Notes: generated by a model from the sequence alone, not told the origin. A DNA stretch of 64,000 nucleotides from Lithobates sylvaticus (GCA_028564925.1 CM053032.1:116939490-117003489), one strand, 5' to 3'. Shown: positions 1 through 10,945, counted from the stretch's first letter. Numbers and translations are program-made.

Positions 1-21
1 ACACTTTCCTTTGTATTATTC

Positions 22-1185
22 TTAAATGATAAGCTGGGATCGGTATTGGTAGTACTCTAAATAAAGTAGTTTCGGTAATATCGTCATTTTTACAGAGTTG
101 ATTCTTCCGAACCATGACAATGGAAGATGAGACCATGAATTCATTAAGTTAAAGAGCTTTTTTAACAGTGGGGGATAGTTAATTTTAAATAGGTCCTCTA
201 AAGATGCTGTTAGATGAACTCCTAAATATGGGATTGATCTGTCTGACCAAGTAAAAGGGAGGCAAATTTTTGCTGAGTTCAGTTCTATGTTGGAAAGAGA
301 TACATTTAGTGCTTGGCATTTTTTGGGATTTATATATAATCCAGAGATTTTGGCAAATACATCAAGAGTAGGAATGAGGTTTGGGCCTGATACTTGTGGA
401 GAGGAAAGAAATAGGAGGATATCATGTGCGAAAAGACAAAGTTTGTGTTGATAACCTCCTATTTCAATTCCAGTTATGTTGGAATTTGTTCTAATTGCTT
501 GTGCAAGCGGCTCTATTAGTAGGGCAAATAATAAAGGAGATAGTGGACCGCCTTGTCTCATGCCTCTTTCTATGTTGAAAAAATTGGATTTGTACCCAGC
601 ATATTTTACGTAAGCTTTTGGTTCATTATATAATGCCATAATCCAATTTGTAAAGTTTGTGCCAAACCCCCATTTCTGTAGTGTATAATTCAAGTATGGC
701 CATGATAGAGAGTCAAACGCTTTTTTGATGTCAAGTAAGAGAAAGCAAGCAGGAATACAGCGTTTTTTGGCTATATGTGCTAGAAGGGTCGCTCTACGTA
801 CGTAATCACTAGCCTGTCAGGAGGGTATGAAGCCTACTTGGTCTCTATGCACAAGGGTACCAATGATTTTATTCAGACGAGATGCTAGAAGTTTTGCTAG
901 TATTTTAATGTCTATATTTAACATTGAAATGGGGCGAAAATTTGAGCATAAAGTATCATCTGATTGGGGTTTAGGTATCATACAAATGATAGCCAATAGA
1001 GATTCAGGTCTAAAAGATTTGTTTTTTTATTAAGTCATTGAAAGCTTCTGCGAGTAAGGGAGAGAAACAATCCGAAAAAGTACGATAATAGAGGGCCGAG
1101 AAACCATCTGGACCAGGTCATTTGTTAATTTTTAGTGATTTAATAGCTTCTGCTATCTCGTTTCCCGTATCATTTATTTTAGCTT
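22..1185 (-). pseudogene. L1 ORF2 reverse transcriptase fragment (copy A)
   Basis: Minus-strand translation gives the L1 RT core. The N-terminal finger motif 'SPGPDGF'-like lies at about 1090-1140. The palm follows as RGMRQGGPLSPLLFALLIEP at about 500-570, then a decayed F-A-x-D catalytic box (FAHDILLF, where FADD is expected) near 420-450. The thumb ends in 'LPLSWFGRINSVKMTILPKL' near 80-130. The 22-693 stretch is one open frame of 223 codons; upstream of it the frame is broken near 700-1030. The second catalytic Asp is preserved but the first is replaced by His, so the enzyme is dead. Family assignment is secure; the clade within L1 is not determined. Confidence 0.85.
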
Positions 1186-1670
1186 TTTTTTTTATTATTA
1201 TTTCTGTTATCTCAGTAATTTCTGTTACCTGTTTAACCAAGAAAGATAATTTGCAGTATTTTAGGGAATAAATCCAGTAATTCAATTTCATTACTGTTTT
1301 CCCATAAAGTATGTAGCCTAACTACTGATTTTAACCATTCATTCATGTTAAAAATAATTGGGAGAAGATAAAAAATAAAAAATGAGAAAAAATAAAGTGA
1401 AAATATTTACTTCTCTGTAATTGTATTTCATCACTAAGAAGTAATTAGATTTAAAAAAAATAAAAATAAAAAAAATATATAAAATGCAAAAATATAGAAA
1501 GAAAACTTGTTCTTTTAATATGGACAATTGGTGCTAGGGAATAATTTTAAAATTACAGTTTTCCCAGTAATTTCTGTTTACTGGTTAACCAAAATCGATA
1601 TTTTGGCTATAGTTTAGAAAATAAATTCAGTAATTAATTTTCATTACTGTGTTTCCATATAGCTTAGCAT
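1186..1670. repeat. AT-rich insert with an imperfect ~100-bp direct repeat
   Basis: Between the L1 RT and ORF1 pieces lies very AT-rich DNA. Two blocks, about 1205-1310 and 1557-1660, are imperfect direct copies. Both run through 'cagtaatttctgtt', then 'ttaaccaa', then 'cattactg' near the end. I recognise no protein in it. It could be a small inserted element or what remains of the lost endonuclease region after a duplication. Confidence 0.5.
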
Positions 1671-1789
1671 CAGTCGGAGTCAATTAGGCACAGTTCCTAG
1701 GGATGCATCATTAGTCCATGGCGTCATCTTGTCCTTGGTGTGAGGGTACGAATCTTCCTCTTTTGTGTGTATGGTGGTTGCCGTTTCTT

Positions 1790-2793
1790 GTTTCAGATTT
1801 GGATGTGTTCGAGGGAAGAGGCAGATGCTGATCTTCTTGAAGTAGAGGTTGAAGGTGTCCCTTCAATCAGGTTGAGGTCTTGGAGTGCTTGATGAAGTTC
1901 GTCAGGGGTTCTGCAAGAGAATCTGGTCCCTTGATGGGTGAAACGAAGGGAGAATGGGAAGCCCCATTGGTATTTGATGTTATGATTTTGGAGTTCCAAT
2001 AAATGGGGTTTCATTGCCCGCCATTTGGATATTGTTAATTGGGATAGGTCTGCAAAAAGCTGAAAATTGTGACCTTGAAAGGATAAATTGTTCTTTTCTC
2101 TTGCTGCTTCTAGAAGTTGTTCTTTCGTTCGGTAAAAGTGAAATTTTGCAATAATATCTCTAGGGGGGCCATCAGCTTTTTTGGATGTAAGAGCTCTATG
2201 TATTCTGGCCATCTCCAACCTTTCAATGGGTATTGCTGGTTGTAGCTCCTGACAGAGTGCTGTTATAGTTGATTGCAGGTCTGTGATTGACTCAGGTAAG
2301 CCTCTGAAGCGCAGATTAGACCTTCTGGCGCGATATTTAAAATCTTCAAGTCTGTTCTGCAGAATAATATTTTCCTCTGAGGTTTTCCAATTCTGTGAAA
2401 ACTTCTTGTGTATTTATTTCAAAATCTTCTACTTTCATTTCTAACGTTTCAGTTCGTCGTCCCAGCTCTCTAATTTCTATAGTAAGATTGTTAGTAATTT
2501 GCGCTGAGGTTTGTTGTAATGCTTTATGAAGCATTCTTTAAAATTGCTTCAAAATGCTGGATGGGATAGTAGAGTCTGTTTGTGAGGTATTTTGCATGTT
2601 TAAATTGGTTTCAGAGTCAGATTCAGAGTCCCCTGAGGAGATAATTTTTGTCTGTTTTAGTTTTCTGGTCTGAGGTAAAAGCACCTGAGGTGAAATTGCC
2701 TGAGGGGAGCGGGGCCTTCTTCACTATACGCTTCTCCTGAGCGCTGTTATGAGGGTTGGTTTTATATTTGTTCCTGGCACCACCTAACACCAT
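1790..2793 (-). pseudogene. L1 ORF1 (RNA-binding chaperone), broken
   Basis: The likely start codon is at 2793 on the minus strand (MVLGGARNKYKT...), followed by a basic/serine-rich N-terminus. A heptad-rich coiled coil lies at 2346-2534 (EIRELGRRTETLEMKVEDFE). The C-terminal domain at 1793-2218 holds 'ARIHRALTSKKADGPPRDII' and 'YQWGFPFSLRF', typical of the L1 ORF1p C-terminal (transposase_22) fold that binds single-stranded nucleic acid. At least two frame changes separate the three parts. In a working L1 this protein trimerises through the coiled coil and coats the element RNA in the RNP. Confidence 0.85.
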
Positions 2794-2999
2794 TTTGATG
2801 TGTAAATGTTCCCCTCACCTCACAGGAGGCTAAGACATAGATGTGGAAAGATTCCGTGTCCGTGAGTCATCTTTATATCGCGGTTTGTTCCCCTCACAGA
2901 GCAGAGCTCTAGCCCGACATTACCGCCTTGCTAGCCTCTGCACATGCACCCTAGATTGCCTTTTTTAAAACTTTACATATTAACTTAATGATACACCAC

Positions 3000-3085
3000 A
3001 CTTTTTTTACGGTTAACCAATTAATCAAAACAATAATTGGGCAACTAATCGATTATGAAAATAATCGTTAGTTGCAGCCCTACTT
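3000..3085. mobile_element. Possible hAT-type terminal fragment
   Basis: The sequence ending 'aatcgttagttgcagccct' reads in reverse complement as AGGGCTGCAACTAACGATT. I know this as the terminal sequence of a very common vertebrate hAT-type non-autonomous family. The opposite end is not found nearby, so this is one end only. Target duplication is not visible. Confidence 0.4.
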
Positions 3086-3089
3086 ACCA

Positions 3090-3560
3090 CTTTATATTTG
3101 ATCTGTGCATTTTAGCTCTTATTGCTTGTTTATCACATTCATTATACATTGATACTCATATCTACACATTATCTATTTATGCGCATTGCACTTTATTATT
3201 TATTGGATATATATTCTTTGATGAATATATAACATACACCTTTTTGATATATATTGGTTTCCAAATACAACAGCGCCACCATCCCTTTGTTAACTATATA
3301 ATTAGCATGTTAATTAACACAGCACTTAAAGCGGGATTCCACCCTAAAGTGTAACTTCCGCCTTTCGGAACCCTCCCCCCCTCCGGTGTCACGTTTGGCA
3401 CCTTTCAGGGGGGGGGGTGCAGATACCTGTCTTTTTGTTGTCTGCACCTTGGTGTAGTTTCTTTAGGGAGGCTGCAGTTCATTATCCTGGGCGCGGATAC
3501 ATGTGTTTTCCTAGTTATATTGTTGTCTACTAAGTTGTTGCTAGAGGGGAGGGGGGGGGG
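3090..3560. repeat. Repeat mosaic sharing a 50-bp block with 34555-34615
   Basis: An AT-rich stretch ends at 'gcgccaccatccc' (about 3270-3285). The block 3288-3335 is then the reverse complement of sequence at about 34557-34600. The piece at 3510-3550 ('gttgtctactaagttgttg') matches 34584-34605 in direct orientation. Between them sits the start of another common repeat ('ttaaagcgggattccacc') and a run of G at about 3404-3418. A further G run lies at 3549-3567. No coding potential is seen. Confidence 0.45.
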
Positions 3561-3599
3561 GGGGAGTATCCATGAGCAAGTGCAAATTGGTCTCAATCC

Positions 3600-4050
3600 C
3601 TGAAAAGTCTTCAGTGTACCGTTGTGGTATAGATGGGTAAAAGATTTTACAGTGTCCCACACTTTCGTCATTAGTCTCATGGTAGGCAGTCCCATGGGGA
3701 AAGACCCTGCCTCCAGGGCTTCTACTATCGAGTCGTGTGGGATATTTTTTTTTGGAGCATCCTTCTCCCTGCCTCCCCCACTTCTAAATTACACCCCCCA
3801 TGTACTGGAGCTGTGACGCCAAGAAGTAACTTAAGGGGTACAGAAGCGCTACTCTGCCTTCCTGTTTTTGTAATTGCAAAGTGCTTAATTGGATTCTTGC
3901 TGGACCGCCCTTCCAAATCAATTCCCTAAACATGGTATCCATCCTTTGAAACCACATGCAGATGACGGAGAGTTCACCCTAACTAATCGTGCCAACATGC
4001 GTCCCATGCTTCCCCCCCCTCTCCAAAGGCGGATTGCTTCTGGAAAATAT
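3600..4050 (-). pseudogene. L1 ORF2 post-RT C-terminal region (copy B)
   Basis: Read on the minus strand, 3900-4000 gives 'FRELIWKGGPARIQLSTLQL', a conserved segment downstream of the L1 thumb. Further on is 'MRLMTKVWDTVKSFTHLYHN' (3620-3695) and 'NGTLKTFQGL', also typical of the ORF2 C-terminal half. Several frame changes separate these segments and the terminal Cys-rich motif is not found. The role in a working element is RNA binding and completion of target-primed reverse transcription. Confidence 0.7.
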
Positions 4051-4052
4051 AT

Positions 4053-5100
4053 TTATTCTCTAGTCACTAGCCAGTAATTTTGTTGTTCCTCTATCCAGCT
4101 CCTAAGTCTATCAGGTGTCAGGTTATTAATGTACTGTTCTTCCGCTGTTACCCTCTCCCCAATTAGTCTCTCCCAATCCTTAGTCTGCTTTTTAATTTCT
4201 GAAATTTGTTGCATCATTATACCGCTTAAAAAGGGCTTCAGAGTATCCCATACTATTCCTTCCGAGGTGGAACCCCTGTTCAAGTCAAGAAAATCTCCCA
4301 GGGGCACCAATACCTCGTTTGGCTACCCCACCTGTTCAATCCAAAAAAAGGGCTTATCCTCCACTGTCCAGGAGGATTACGCTCGCCTAATTCTAATGAT
4401 ACGGTCAACGGGGAGTGATCCGATAGGCCCCTCGGTCTACAATTCACATTGTTTATCATGGACATCGTCCCCTCGTTTCCCAGTGCCATATCAATCCTGG
4501 AGAGTGTGGAGTAAATTCTGGAGAAACACGAATACTGTCGGACCTCCAGATTCTGTATTCTCCAAATGTCCCTCAGTCCGGTTTCCCTTAGAAAGTCGGG
4601 TAGTCTGTTATCGATTACACTGCCCGTTTGAGTACCTGGGGGAAACCTGTCTAATTCCCAATCCATTACCATGTTGAAATCCCTCGTTACCATCACCGGC
4701 AACCCTGGCTTATCCAAAATAAACTCAGTGAGCCTGCAAAGGATTGAAAGATCAAATGGGGGAGGGAGGTATACGTTTGCCAGTACGCAAGCTCTGTTCT
4801 CAATCATACAAAACAAAAAACATAATCACCCTCGTTCATCCAGCCTAGACTGCATGCAAGTGAAGACCACCCCAGCGCTAACAAGAATTCTGCCCCCCCC
4901 CTAGAGTAGGAGGTGTGAACTGAATGGAATTGTGTATGGTAATCCCTCCACCTCAATTGGGGAATAGATTTTTTAGTAAGATGTGTCTCCTGTAAACAAA
5001 GGATAGCTACCTCATGTTTTTGCCATCAGAAGAAGAACTGCTTTTTTCTCTGGATCTCCCATGCCCCGAACACAATTTTTTTTTGATTTGAGTGCTTTTA
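4053..5100 (-). pseudogene. L1 ORF2 endonuclease domain and linker (copy B)
   Basis: 4280-4816 (minus) is an open stretch of 178 codons with the second half of an APE-like endonuclease. It shows ANVYLPPPFD, then LPVMVTRDFNMVMD (the usual GDFN is changed to RDFN), the segment that includes SRIDMALG, and LSDHSPLTVSLEL with the S-D-H triad. The first half lies at 4816-5100 in other frames. The linker (4053-4310) reads MQQISEIKKQTKDWERLIGE, as in the L1 EN-RT connector. In a live L1 this domain nicks an AT-rich target to prime reverse transcription. Here the broken GDFN motif and frame changes rule out activity. Confidence 0.85.
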
Positions 5101-5388
5101 ACCATTAAGATTAAATTTTCTGAAAACCTTGTGAGCAGTGCCTTTCCTCCTTAGTGGAGTTTTGTTTTGTCATTTTTGTGACCCCCATATGTCCAAGCCT
5201 CATTCCTATGGCTAAATTCAAGCAATCGTTTGCACCAAACGTGCCACTCGTTTTATCTTGTGCATCCATACATCCCTTTCACCTGCCCACTGGGCCTATT
5301 TTGGAGCTTCCTAATGTGACCTTTACATTTATCTATCTTTTTAAGTGTTATCATTTTTACCACTTTCAGAACGGACCATTTTACTGGC

Positions 5389-5806
5389 TTAAGACCAGAG
5401 CATTTTTTGCGATTCGAAACTGTGCCGCTTTAACTCACAATAGCGCAGTCGTGCGACATGGCTCCCAAACAAAATTGACGTCCTTTTTTACCACAAATAG
5501 AGATTTCTTTTGGTGGTATTTTTATCACCCCTGCGTTTTTTTTTTTTGCGATCTAAACAAAAAAACACCTTTTTTTTTTTGCTATAATATATAAAAAAAT
5601 TTCCCCCAGTTTAGGCCTATACGTATTCTACAAATTTTTGGTAAAAAAAAGCAATAGGCGATTGATTGGTTTGCGCAAAAGTTATAGCGTTTACAAAATG
5701 GGGGATAGTTTTATGGCATTTTTATGAATACATTTTTTTTTTTTTTTTTACTAGTAATGCCATTCTGCTGACGTACATAATCGTGCGCCGGTCGGGAAGC
5801 GTTTAA
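5389..5806 (+). mobile_element. TTAA-bounded repeat element, ranid-type family T
   Basis: A block bounded by TTAA at 5389 and 5803. It carries the diagnostic internal text of family T ('caaacaaaattgacgtcc', 'gcgcaaaagttatagcg'). The same text recurs in reverse orientation at 35174-36172, and related text occurs at 16179-16575, 39950-40212, 42900-44727 and 45481-46066. It has no ORF. TTAA target sites are typical of piggyBac and Kolobok transposons; which of them mobilised this family cannot be told from here. Confidence 0.6.
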
Positions 5807-5809
5807 ACA

Positions 5810-7050
5810 AATGTGCTTAATCTTTCCTCCCTAACCCACCCTCCCTCAAACCCCCATGCAACCAACATCTAACAAAGTAGAAAAAAAACAGACACATAAA
5901 ACAAAAAACCCAAATCAGGGAAAACTCTTCCCACCTATCCACCACCTATCCACCACCTACCCACTCTCCTCACTCCCGAATTATTCACCAGTATGCCAAT
6001 ATGAATCTTAATCTAAAATCATATTAATTAATAAAAATCCAGAGTAATACAAATCAGATTAATCTACAGTCTCCTCTTATGAGTTGCTATCCAAGTCCTC
6101 CACTCCCTCCAGGGTATCAAAGAACACGGTCTCCCCCAAGGCATTTGTACGCAATCTTGCCAGATATAACAGTGCGTAATTCAATTCTCATTGTTGCAGT
6201 ACGCGTTCGACTTCTCCAAAGTTGGCCCTCCGTTTTTGTAGGTCAGGTGAAAAGTTTGAGTATATGGAAACCCTGTTACCATTGTGGAGAATGTTCCCCA
6301 TTTCTCTAGCGTTATTTAATATGGTAATTTTGTCCTTGTAGTAAAGCAATTTTACCGAGATCTTGGGGGGGGGGGGGGGGGGGGGTGGTACCCTGTGGAC
6401 TCTTTCTAATGCAAATAAGGGTGAAAAAGACTGTTCTCCAATTAAATATTTAAACCATTTTTACAAAAATACAGTGGGCTCTGATCCTTCACTACGTTCG
6501 GGGAGTCCCACTATCCTCACATTCTTACTCTGCATCCTGTTCTCCATTTCATCCATCTTTGTCTGGTAATTAGCCATTTGTTCCTTTATAGTTCTCATCA
6601 TCTGTTTAAGGGAGTTCAAGTCATCCTCTAATAGGCTAACCCACCCCTCAAGGGCATTAGTCCTTTCACACATTTTTTGCATATCTTGCCTAACAAGGGA
6701 CAATTCTTCCTGAATAGTTTTGAGCTGAACAGACCTTAGTTTATGGAGGTTTTGCAGGAATTGCGTACAGTACTTTCCTTAGTGACGGTTCCGGTTCCCC
6801 GAAACTAGCGTATTAGGAGGAGATATTGATCGCTGTTGAGCGTCCTCGATCCCCTCCCCTGAAGAGTTTCCTATGGGGGGAATCGCTACCTTTGCAGGGG
6901 TTGCCTGGCCATGTCCCTGACTTTCTTGTGGCGGGGGCCCCTATCTGTGGTTTAGACAACATGCTGGTATCTTGGCTCTTGTTTTGGGGGAGGCCTGGTC
7001 AGAAATTTTGGGCCTGTGCATGCGCAAATTTGCCTGGCTCACCTCTGTAG
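5810..7050 (-). pseudogene. L1 ORF1 (copy B), broken
   Basis: The clearest part is 6461-6703 on the minus strand: a coiled coil (SLLEDDLNSLKQMMRTIKEQ, ANYQTKMDEMENRM) running into 'SKNVRIVGLPERSEGSEP'. That is the hinge between coiled coil and RNA-recognition motif in L1 ORF1p. Downstream fragments to about 5810 and upstream ones to about 7050 fit the remainder, with frame changes and a long G run at 6364-6386. Role as for other ORF1p copies: an RNA chaperone of the LINE RNP. Confidence 0.75.
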
Positions 7051-7195
7051 TGCGCTGCAATGGCATAATAACATATGGTCAGGTGGTTTAGTGCCGGCAG
7101 ATATATGTTTATCTTAACCCTCTTTTTCCCCTCCTCTACTGTCCCCAGAGCCCACCACCTAAATAGCTTAATGCGTTAATTCAGCAGGCGAGTGA

Positions 7196-7670
7196 AAAAA
7201 AAAAAAAAAAGGGGGGGGGGGGGAGGAAAAAAAAAAAATGTAGAGAAAAAGCGGTCCACCACAGTTCAAAAGGGTTACTCTTCACAGTCCAGCCTCCTAG
7301 TTCCAAACCAGGTTCCACACCAGGAGATAAAAGGAGGGAGAGGAGTAAAAAAGAAGGGACTATCTCTACACAGTTTCCCCTTTCATTTCTTCCAAAAAAG
7401 TAAATGGAAGTATCTCACCTTTCAAATGTCTGGGGATTTGTAGAGGGTTGAAAACAGTCACTCTTCCTCTGCGCTTCTCCTCTTTCCAGCGTGTGGAGCT
7501 GTGCTAAGATTTCAGGAAAGGTCTCAAAGCTCTGCTGTCTGCTGGCCCATTTTTCCGGATACCTGCACCATCATGGAAGGTGAGGGAGAGCGGCAGGGGA
7601 GATCTCACAGCACCGCTACCTCTTCCCTCTACAGCTTGTCTGTCAGGTGAAGAGGTTTTTCCCTGGCGGT
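7196..7670. other. Low-complexity A/G tract and unassigned sequence
   Basis: An A run (7197-7210) is followed by a G run (7211-7222) and another A run. The remaining sequence to 7670 has no convincing protein, inverted repeat or known repeat text. It may be 5' untranslated sequence of the minus-strand L1 copy B. Confidence 0.4.
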
Positions 7671-7672
7671 TC

Positions 7673-8007
7673 TCAGTCTGTGTTCAGGGGGGGGGGGGGG
7701 GGGGGAGCTTGAGGTCCCGTCAGGAGCTGCGGGAGCCAGATCATCTTAATTAAATTGCAACGCCCTGCTATGGATAGGGGGAGGCGACTCCATATCTCCA
7801 CTTTTTGTTTTAGTTTAGTCAATAGCGGGGCTAGGTTATCACTGATATAATGGTTTGTGTCGCTAGAAATCCACACCCCCAAGTATTTAAGCTTGGTCAC
7901 CACGTCGAGGGCAGAGGTTATAGTGGGTGTCTGATCGCCACACCGAGCCAACGGTAGCAGGGCTGACTTGCTCCAATTGATGGCTAAACCGGAGTGTAAA
8001 TAACATC
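7673..8007 (-). pseudogene. L1 ORF2 RT thumb fragment
   Basis: Minus-strand translation gives 'SGLAINWSKSALLPL' followed by 'VVTKLKYLGVWISSDTNHYI' and 'SIAGRCNLIKMIWLPQLL'. This is the stretch from just after the catalytic FADD box into the thumb of an L1 RT. It stops at a G run (7687-7704) on its 3' side and at a hAT insertion (from 8016) on its 5' side. It is a scrap of a third L1 copy. Confidence 0.8.
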
Positions 8008-8015
8008 CCTAGAAG

Positions 8016-9034
8016 TAGAGCTGCACGATTCTGGCTAAAATGAGAATTACAATTTTTTTTGCTTTGAAGATAGATCACGATTCTCACGGCTTAAAGAGGG
8101 AGTCCACCTGCACAAAAAATATTAAAAGTCAGCAGCTACAAATACTGCAGCTGCTGACTTAATAAATAGACACTTACCTGTTCCAGCGATGTTGGCAGAA
8201 GATGACGAGCAACCGCTCGTCTCTCGGCTGCCCCCACAGCCATCCTGTCAGGGAATCAGGAAGTGAAGCGTTGCGGCTTCACTGCCCGGTTCCATACTGC
8301 GCATGCGCGAGTCACGCTGCGAGTATTTATTGGTCCCCCTTGTGTCCTGGGAACTGTGCGTTTCCCAAGACACAACGGGGGGGGGGGGGGTGGGACAGCT
8401 GCGGCTAGCTAGTCCCAGAAGTGGGTGCAGATACCTGTATTATACAGGTATCTGCACCCCCCTCCCCCCCGAAAGGTGCCAATTGTGGCACCGGAGGGGG
8501 GGGGGGGGGAATCCGATAAGCGGAAGCTCCGCTTTATCATCTTTCACATTAAAAACAAAAAAAATTGGGCCAACTTTACTGTTTAATTTTTATTCATTGA
8601 AGTTCGTTTTTTCCCAAAAAATTTCGTTTGAAAGACCGCTGGGCAAATGCAGTATGACAAAATATTGCAGCAATTGACATTTTATTCCCTAGAGTCTCTG
8701 CTAAAATATATATAATGTTTGGGGGTAATTCTAGCAAAAAATATTGATTTTAACTTAAGTGGTTAATCTTCCTGCATTTACATTTTAAAAACTTGTTAGA
8801 CTGCCTGGATTTTTTTTTTCACACAGAAGTTTCCCTTTGATCTAAGAAAGAAGAGTTAGTTACAATGTTTCATGTTAAACTTGGCAGACTGCCCAGATGT
8901 TTTCTTTTGACAGCTGAGTGAGCAGATAAGTCTCTTCACTTGTTATATGAAAGAATCAGCAAACTCTGCAATATAGATGTCAGAGGGGTTGAATCAAGAT
9001 CACGATTTTTTAAAGGATTAATTGTGCAGCTCTA
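8016..9034. mobile_element. hAT-type non-autonomous element with perfect 8-bp target duplication
   Basis: The ends are inverted repeats TAGAGCTGCACGATT (8016) and, from the other side, TAGAGCTGCACAATT (ending 9034). They are flanked by identical 8-bp duplications CCTAGAAG at 8008-8015 and 9035-9042. An 8-bp duplication is the hAT hallmark. The element is 1019 bp and has no transposase. It contains another repeat (8092-8560, the family also seen at 36177-36662) with G runs at 8384-8395 and 8499-8513. Its intact duplication suggests it is younger than the L1 scrap on its left. Confidence 0.85.
8092..8560 (+). repeat. Repeat family with a 'gtcagcagctac' hairpin, nested in the hAT
   Basis: It begins 'ttaaagagggagtccacc' and contains the inverted pair 'agtcagcagctac' / 'gcagctgctgact' at about 8128-8160. 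The same order of text occurs at 36177-36570 in the same orientation, including 'cttacctgt', 'gatgt(t/c)gg' and 'tactgcgcatgc'. No ORF of note. Its right boundary is blurred by C and G runs. Confidence 0.6.
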
Positions 9035-9049
9035 CCTAGAAGCCAATTT

Positions 9050-9455
9050 TGTATGCTTAAGCACAACTGCACTTTAGAACTAGACTATAGTTCCCATGGT
9101 GAGTTACTCAAAATAAAGTTTAAAAAGTTTAAAGAAAAAGGATACCCGGATGGAATTGTAGAAGAAGACTTACAACATCTTCATATTCAAGATAATAGTG
9201 ACAAAGAAGGCACACCTATGGACAGTCTTTAACCTATCCGACTTGTTACACAATTTCACAAATTCAAAAAGATGGAAAAGATTTTCCAAAGACATTAGCC
9301 AATACTAAGAGAGGACCCTCATCTTAAAGCCACAGTTAGTGATCGTCCTCTGGTCACATAGACAAGCCAAAAATATCAAAGCAAAAATAGCTCCTAGCAA
9401 GATAAAATCATCTCGTCCCACTACCAGTACATCTAACTTTTTCCAATATCAAAAG
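9050..9455 (+). mobile_element. Penelope-like retroelement fragment (RT C-terminus)
   Basis: Plus-strand translation, across frames, gives 'KFKEKGYPDGIVEEDLQ', then 'KIFQRHWPILREDPHLKATV' and 'NIKAKIAPSKIKSS'. The order RGYP-like motif, H-W-x-I-L-x-x-D-P-x-L, then an N-I-K-x-x-I-A-P-S motif is what I know from Penelope-like elements, including the Neptune group described from Xenopus. The GIY-YIG endonuclease that should follow is lost at the junction with a DIRS copy near 9455. It is an old, broken scrap. Confidence 0.6.
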
Positions 9456-10731
9456 GCATGTATCAAACTTCAACCCGGCTCAACAGGTACAGTTTGTAGG
9501 TTACTAAATAAAGTCAGTAGAAGAAAGAATCTTCCTTCCTGAAGAGGAGAAAAACAAGGTCCAAAATGTACAAGCTATACTACAGACAAATCAGGAGGTA
9601 TTGGTCAGAAAGGTTATGTCAGCCCTATGAACCTTAACCTCAACGATGCCAGCCATTCAATGGGCGAGGCTTCATTTTTAGGCCACTCCAGAGTTTCCTC
9701 TTAAGGGTTTGGGACCACAGTCCAGAAACCTTGGGCACAAAAGTAAAGATCGCCCCAGGGTCAGGTGGAGAAATCAGTAGATTGTCAAGAGTTACTATGG
9801 TCTTTCCCGACCCGAAATAAGAGTGATAACAGATGCCAGCAGGTGGGGATGGGGGGCACACTGCAATCAGAATCCAGCACAAGGAGTTTGGTCCCGAACC
9901 AAGGCAGTAAAGTCCTCAAACTGGAGGGAGTTATAGGCAGTCGCCTTAGCATTGGCTGCCTTCTCTCCACACCTCCGGGGGTTCCATGTGCAGATTTTAT
10001 CAGACAATGCCACTACCGTAGCATACCTGATCAAACAGGGGCACAAGAAGCAAGGCTCTTCAGTTGCTGTCATCAGAAATCCTGGAGTGGGCAGAGAATC
10101 ATTTACTTTCCTTATCAGCGGTCCATCTCAAAAGGCACACTAAACAAAGTGGCAGATTTTTTGAGCAAACGGAAAATTCAGGAAGCAGACAGGAGCTTGA
10201 ATCCAGAAATGTTTGCGTTGATCGCCAGGACGTGGGGGCATCCGCAGGTGGACCCGTTTGCATCAAAAGAAAAAACACACAGCTACCTCAATTCTTTTCT
10301 CTTCAGACGGCTGTTTTCTAGGGATAGATGCCTTAGCACATCCTTGGGACTTTCAGCTGGGTTATGCCTTTCCCCCTTCCCAGCTAATTACATTGGTATT
10401 AAGGAAATTACAAAAAGAGTCAGTAAATCTGATTACTTTATTCTGGCCGAAAAGAGCTGGGTTCTCCACCATATTCTGCTAATGGCAATCAAACCATTCT
10501 GGCAGCTTCCTCTCAAACAGGATTTACTACTTCAAGGCTGGTGTATTACCCGGATGTAGCCAGGCTAGGCCTCACCGCCTGGTATCTGAAGAGGCAGCTA
10601 TTGAGGAATAAAAGGATTGTCTGAACCTCTAGTAACCACTTTACTTTCTAGTAGGAAGAGCCATTTACGCTAAGGTCTGGAGAGTCTACAAAAATTGGTG
10701 TCGTTCGACAAATCAAACCTTGGAAGATATT

Positions 10732-10945
10732 GGGGTTTATTTACTAAAGGCAAATCCACTTTGCACTACAAGTGCAACTTGGAAGTGCAGTTGCTTTAGA
10801 TTTGAGGGGAAGATCTGAAATAAGGGGAAGCTCTGCTGATTTTATCATCCAATCAAAAATTCTGGTTTATTTTCCTTACCTGTCCCCCTCAGATCTACAG
10901 CGATTGAACTTCCAAGTGCCTTTGCAGTGCAAAGTGGATTTGCCT
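10732..10945. mobile_element. Palindromic MITE ('tttactaaaggcaaatcc' family)
   Basis: It starts 'ggggtttatttactaaagg'. Its left arm, with 'aaatccactttgcact', 'cttggaagtgc' and 'agatctga', is mirrored by the right arm with 'agatctacagcg', 'cttccaagtgc' and 'agtgcaaagtggattt'. I recognise this as a very common ranid MITE. It lies inside the YR region of DIRS copy 1. The outermost right end is not preserved, so target duplication cannot be read. Confidence 0.75.

Larger units (their letters stand above)
1..2960 (-). mobile_element. L1-type LINE copy A, decayed, EN region missing
   Basis: A minus-strand L1-like LINE, read from about 2960 down to the window edge. ORF1 (1790-2793) and the reverse transcriptase part of ORF2 (1-1185) are both recognisable. 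The stretch that should hold the apurinic-like endonuclease, about 700 bp, is absent and replaced by some 480 bp of AT-rich sequence (1186-1670). The element is cut by the window edge on its 3' side, so its tail and target duplication are not visible. Many frame breaks make it an old copy. The neighbouring copies at 3560-7195 and 13866-16130 have the same orientation but different protein sequence, so they are separate insertions. Confidence 0.85.
3560..7195 (-). mobile_element. L1-type LINE copy B with internal deletion and a nested TTAA element
   Basis: A second minus-strand L1. ORF1 lies at about 5810-7050, the endonuclease at 4280-5100, the EN-RT linker at 4053-4310 and the ORF2 C-terminal region at 3560-4050. 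The whole RT catalytic core is missing: the linker passes almost directly into the post-RT part near 4045. A TTAA-target element (5389-5806) sits between ORF1 and ORF2. G-homopolymers interrupt the coding parts at 3549-3567 and 6364-6386. The copy is old, with many frame changes. It differs in protein sequence from copy A. Confidence 0.8.

Noticed and set aside
5154-5594. 146-codon Phe-rich ORF
   Set aside because: It lies across L1 inter-ORF sequence and a TTAA element; the Phe runs are T runs.
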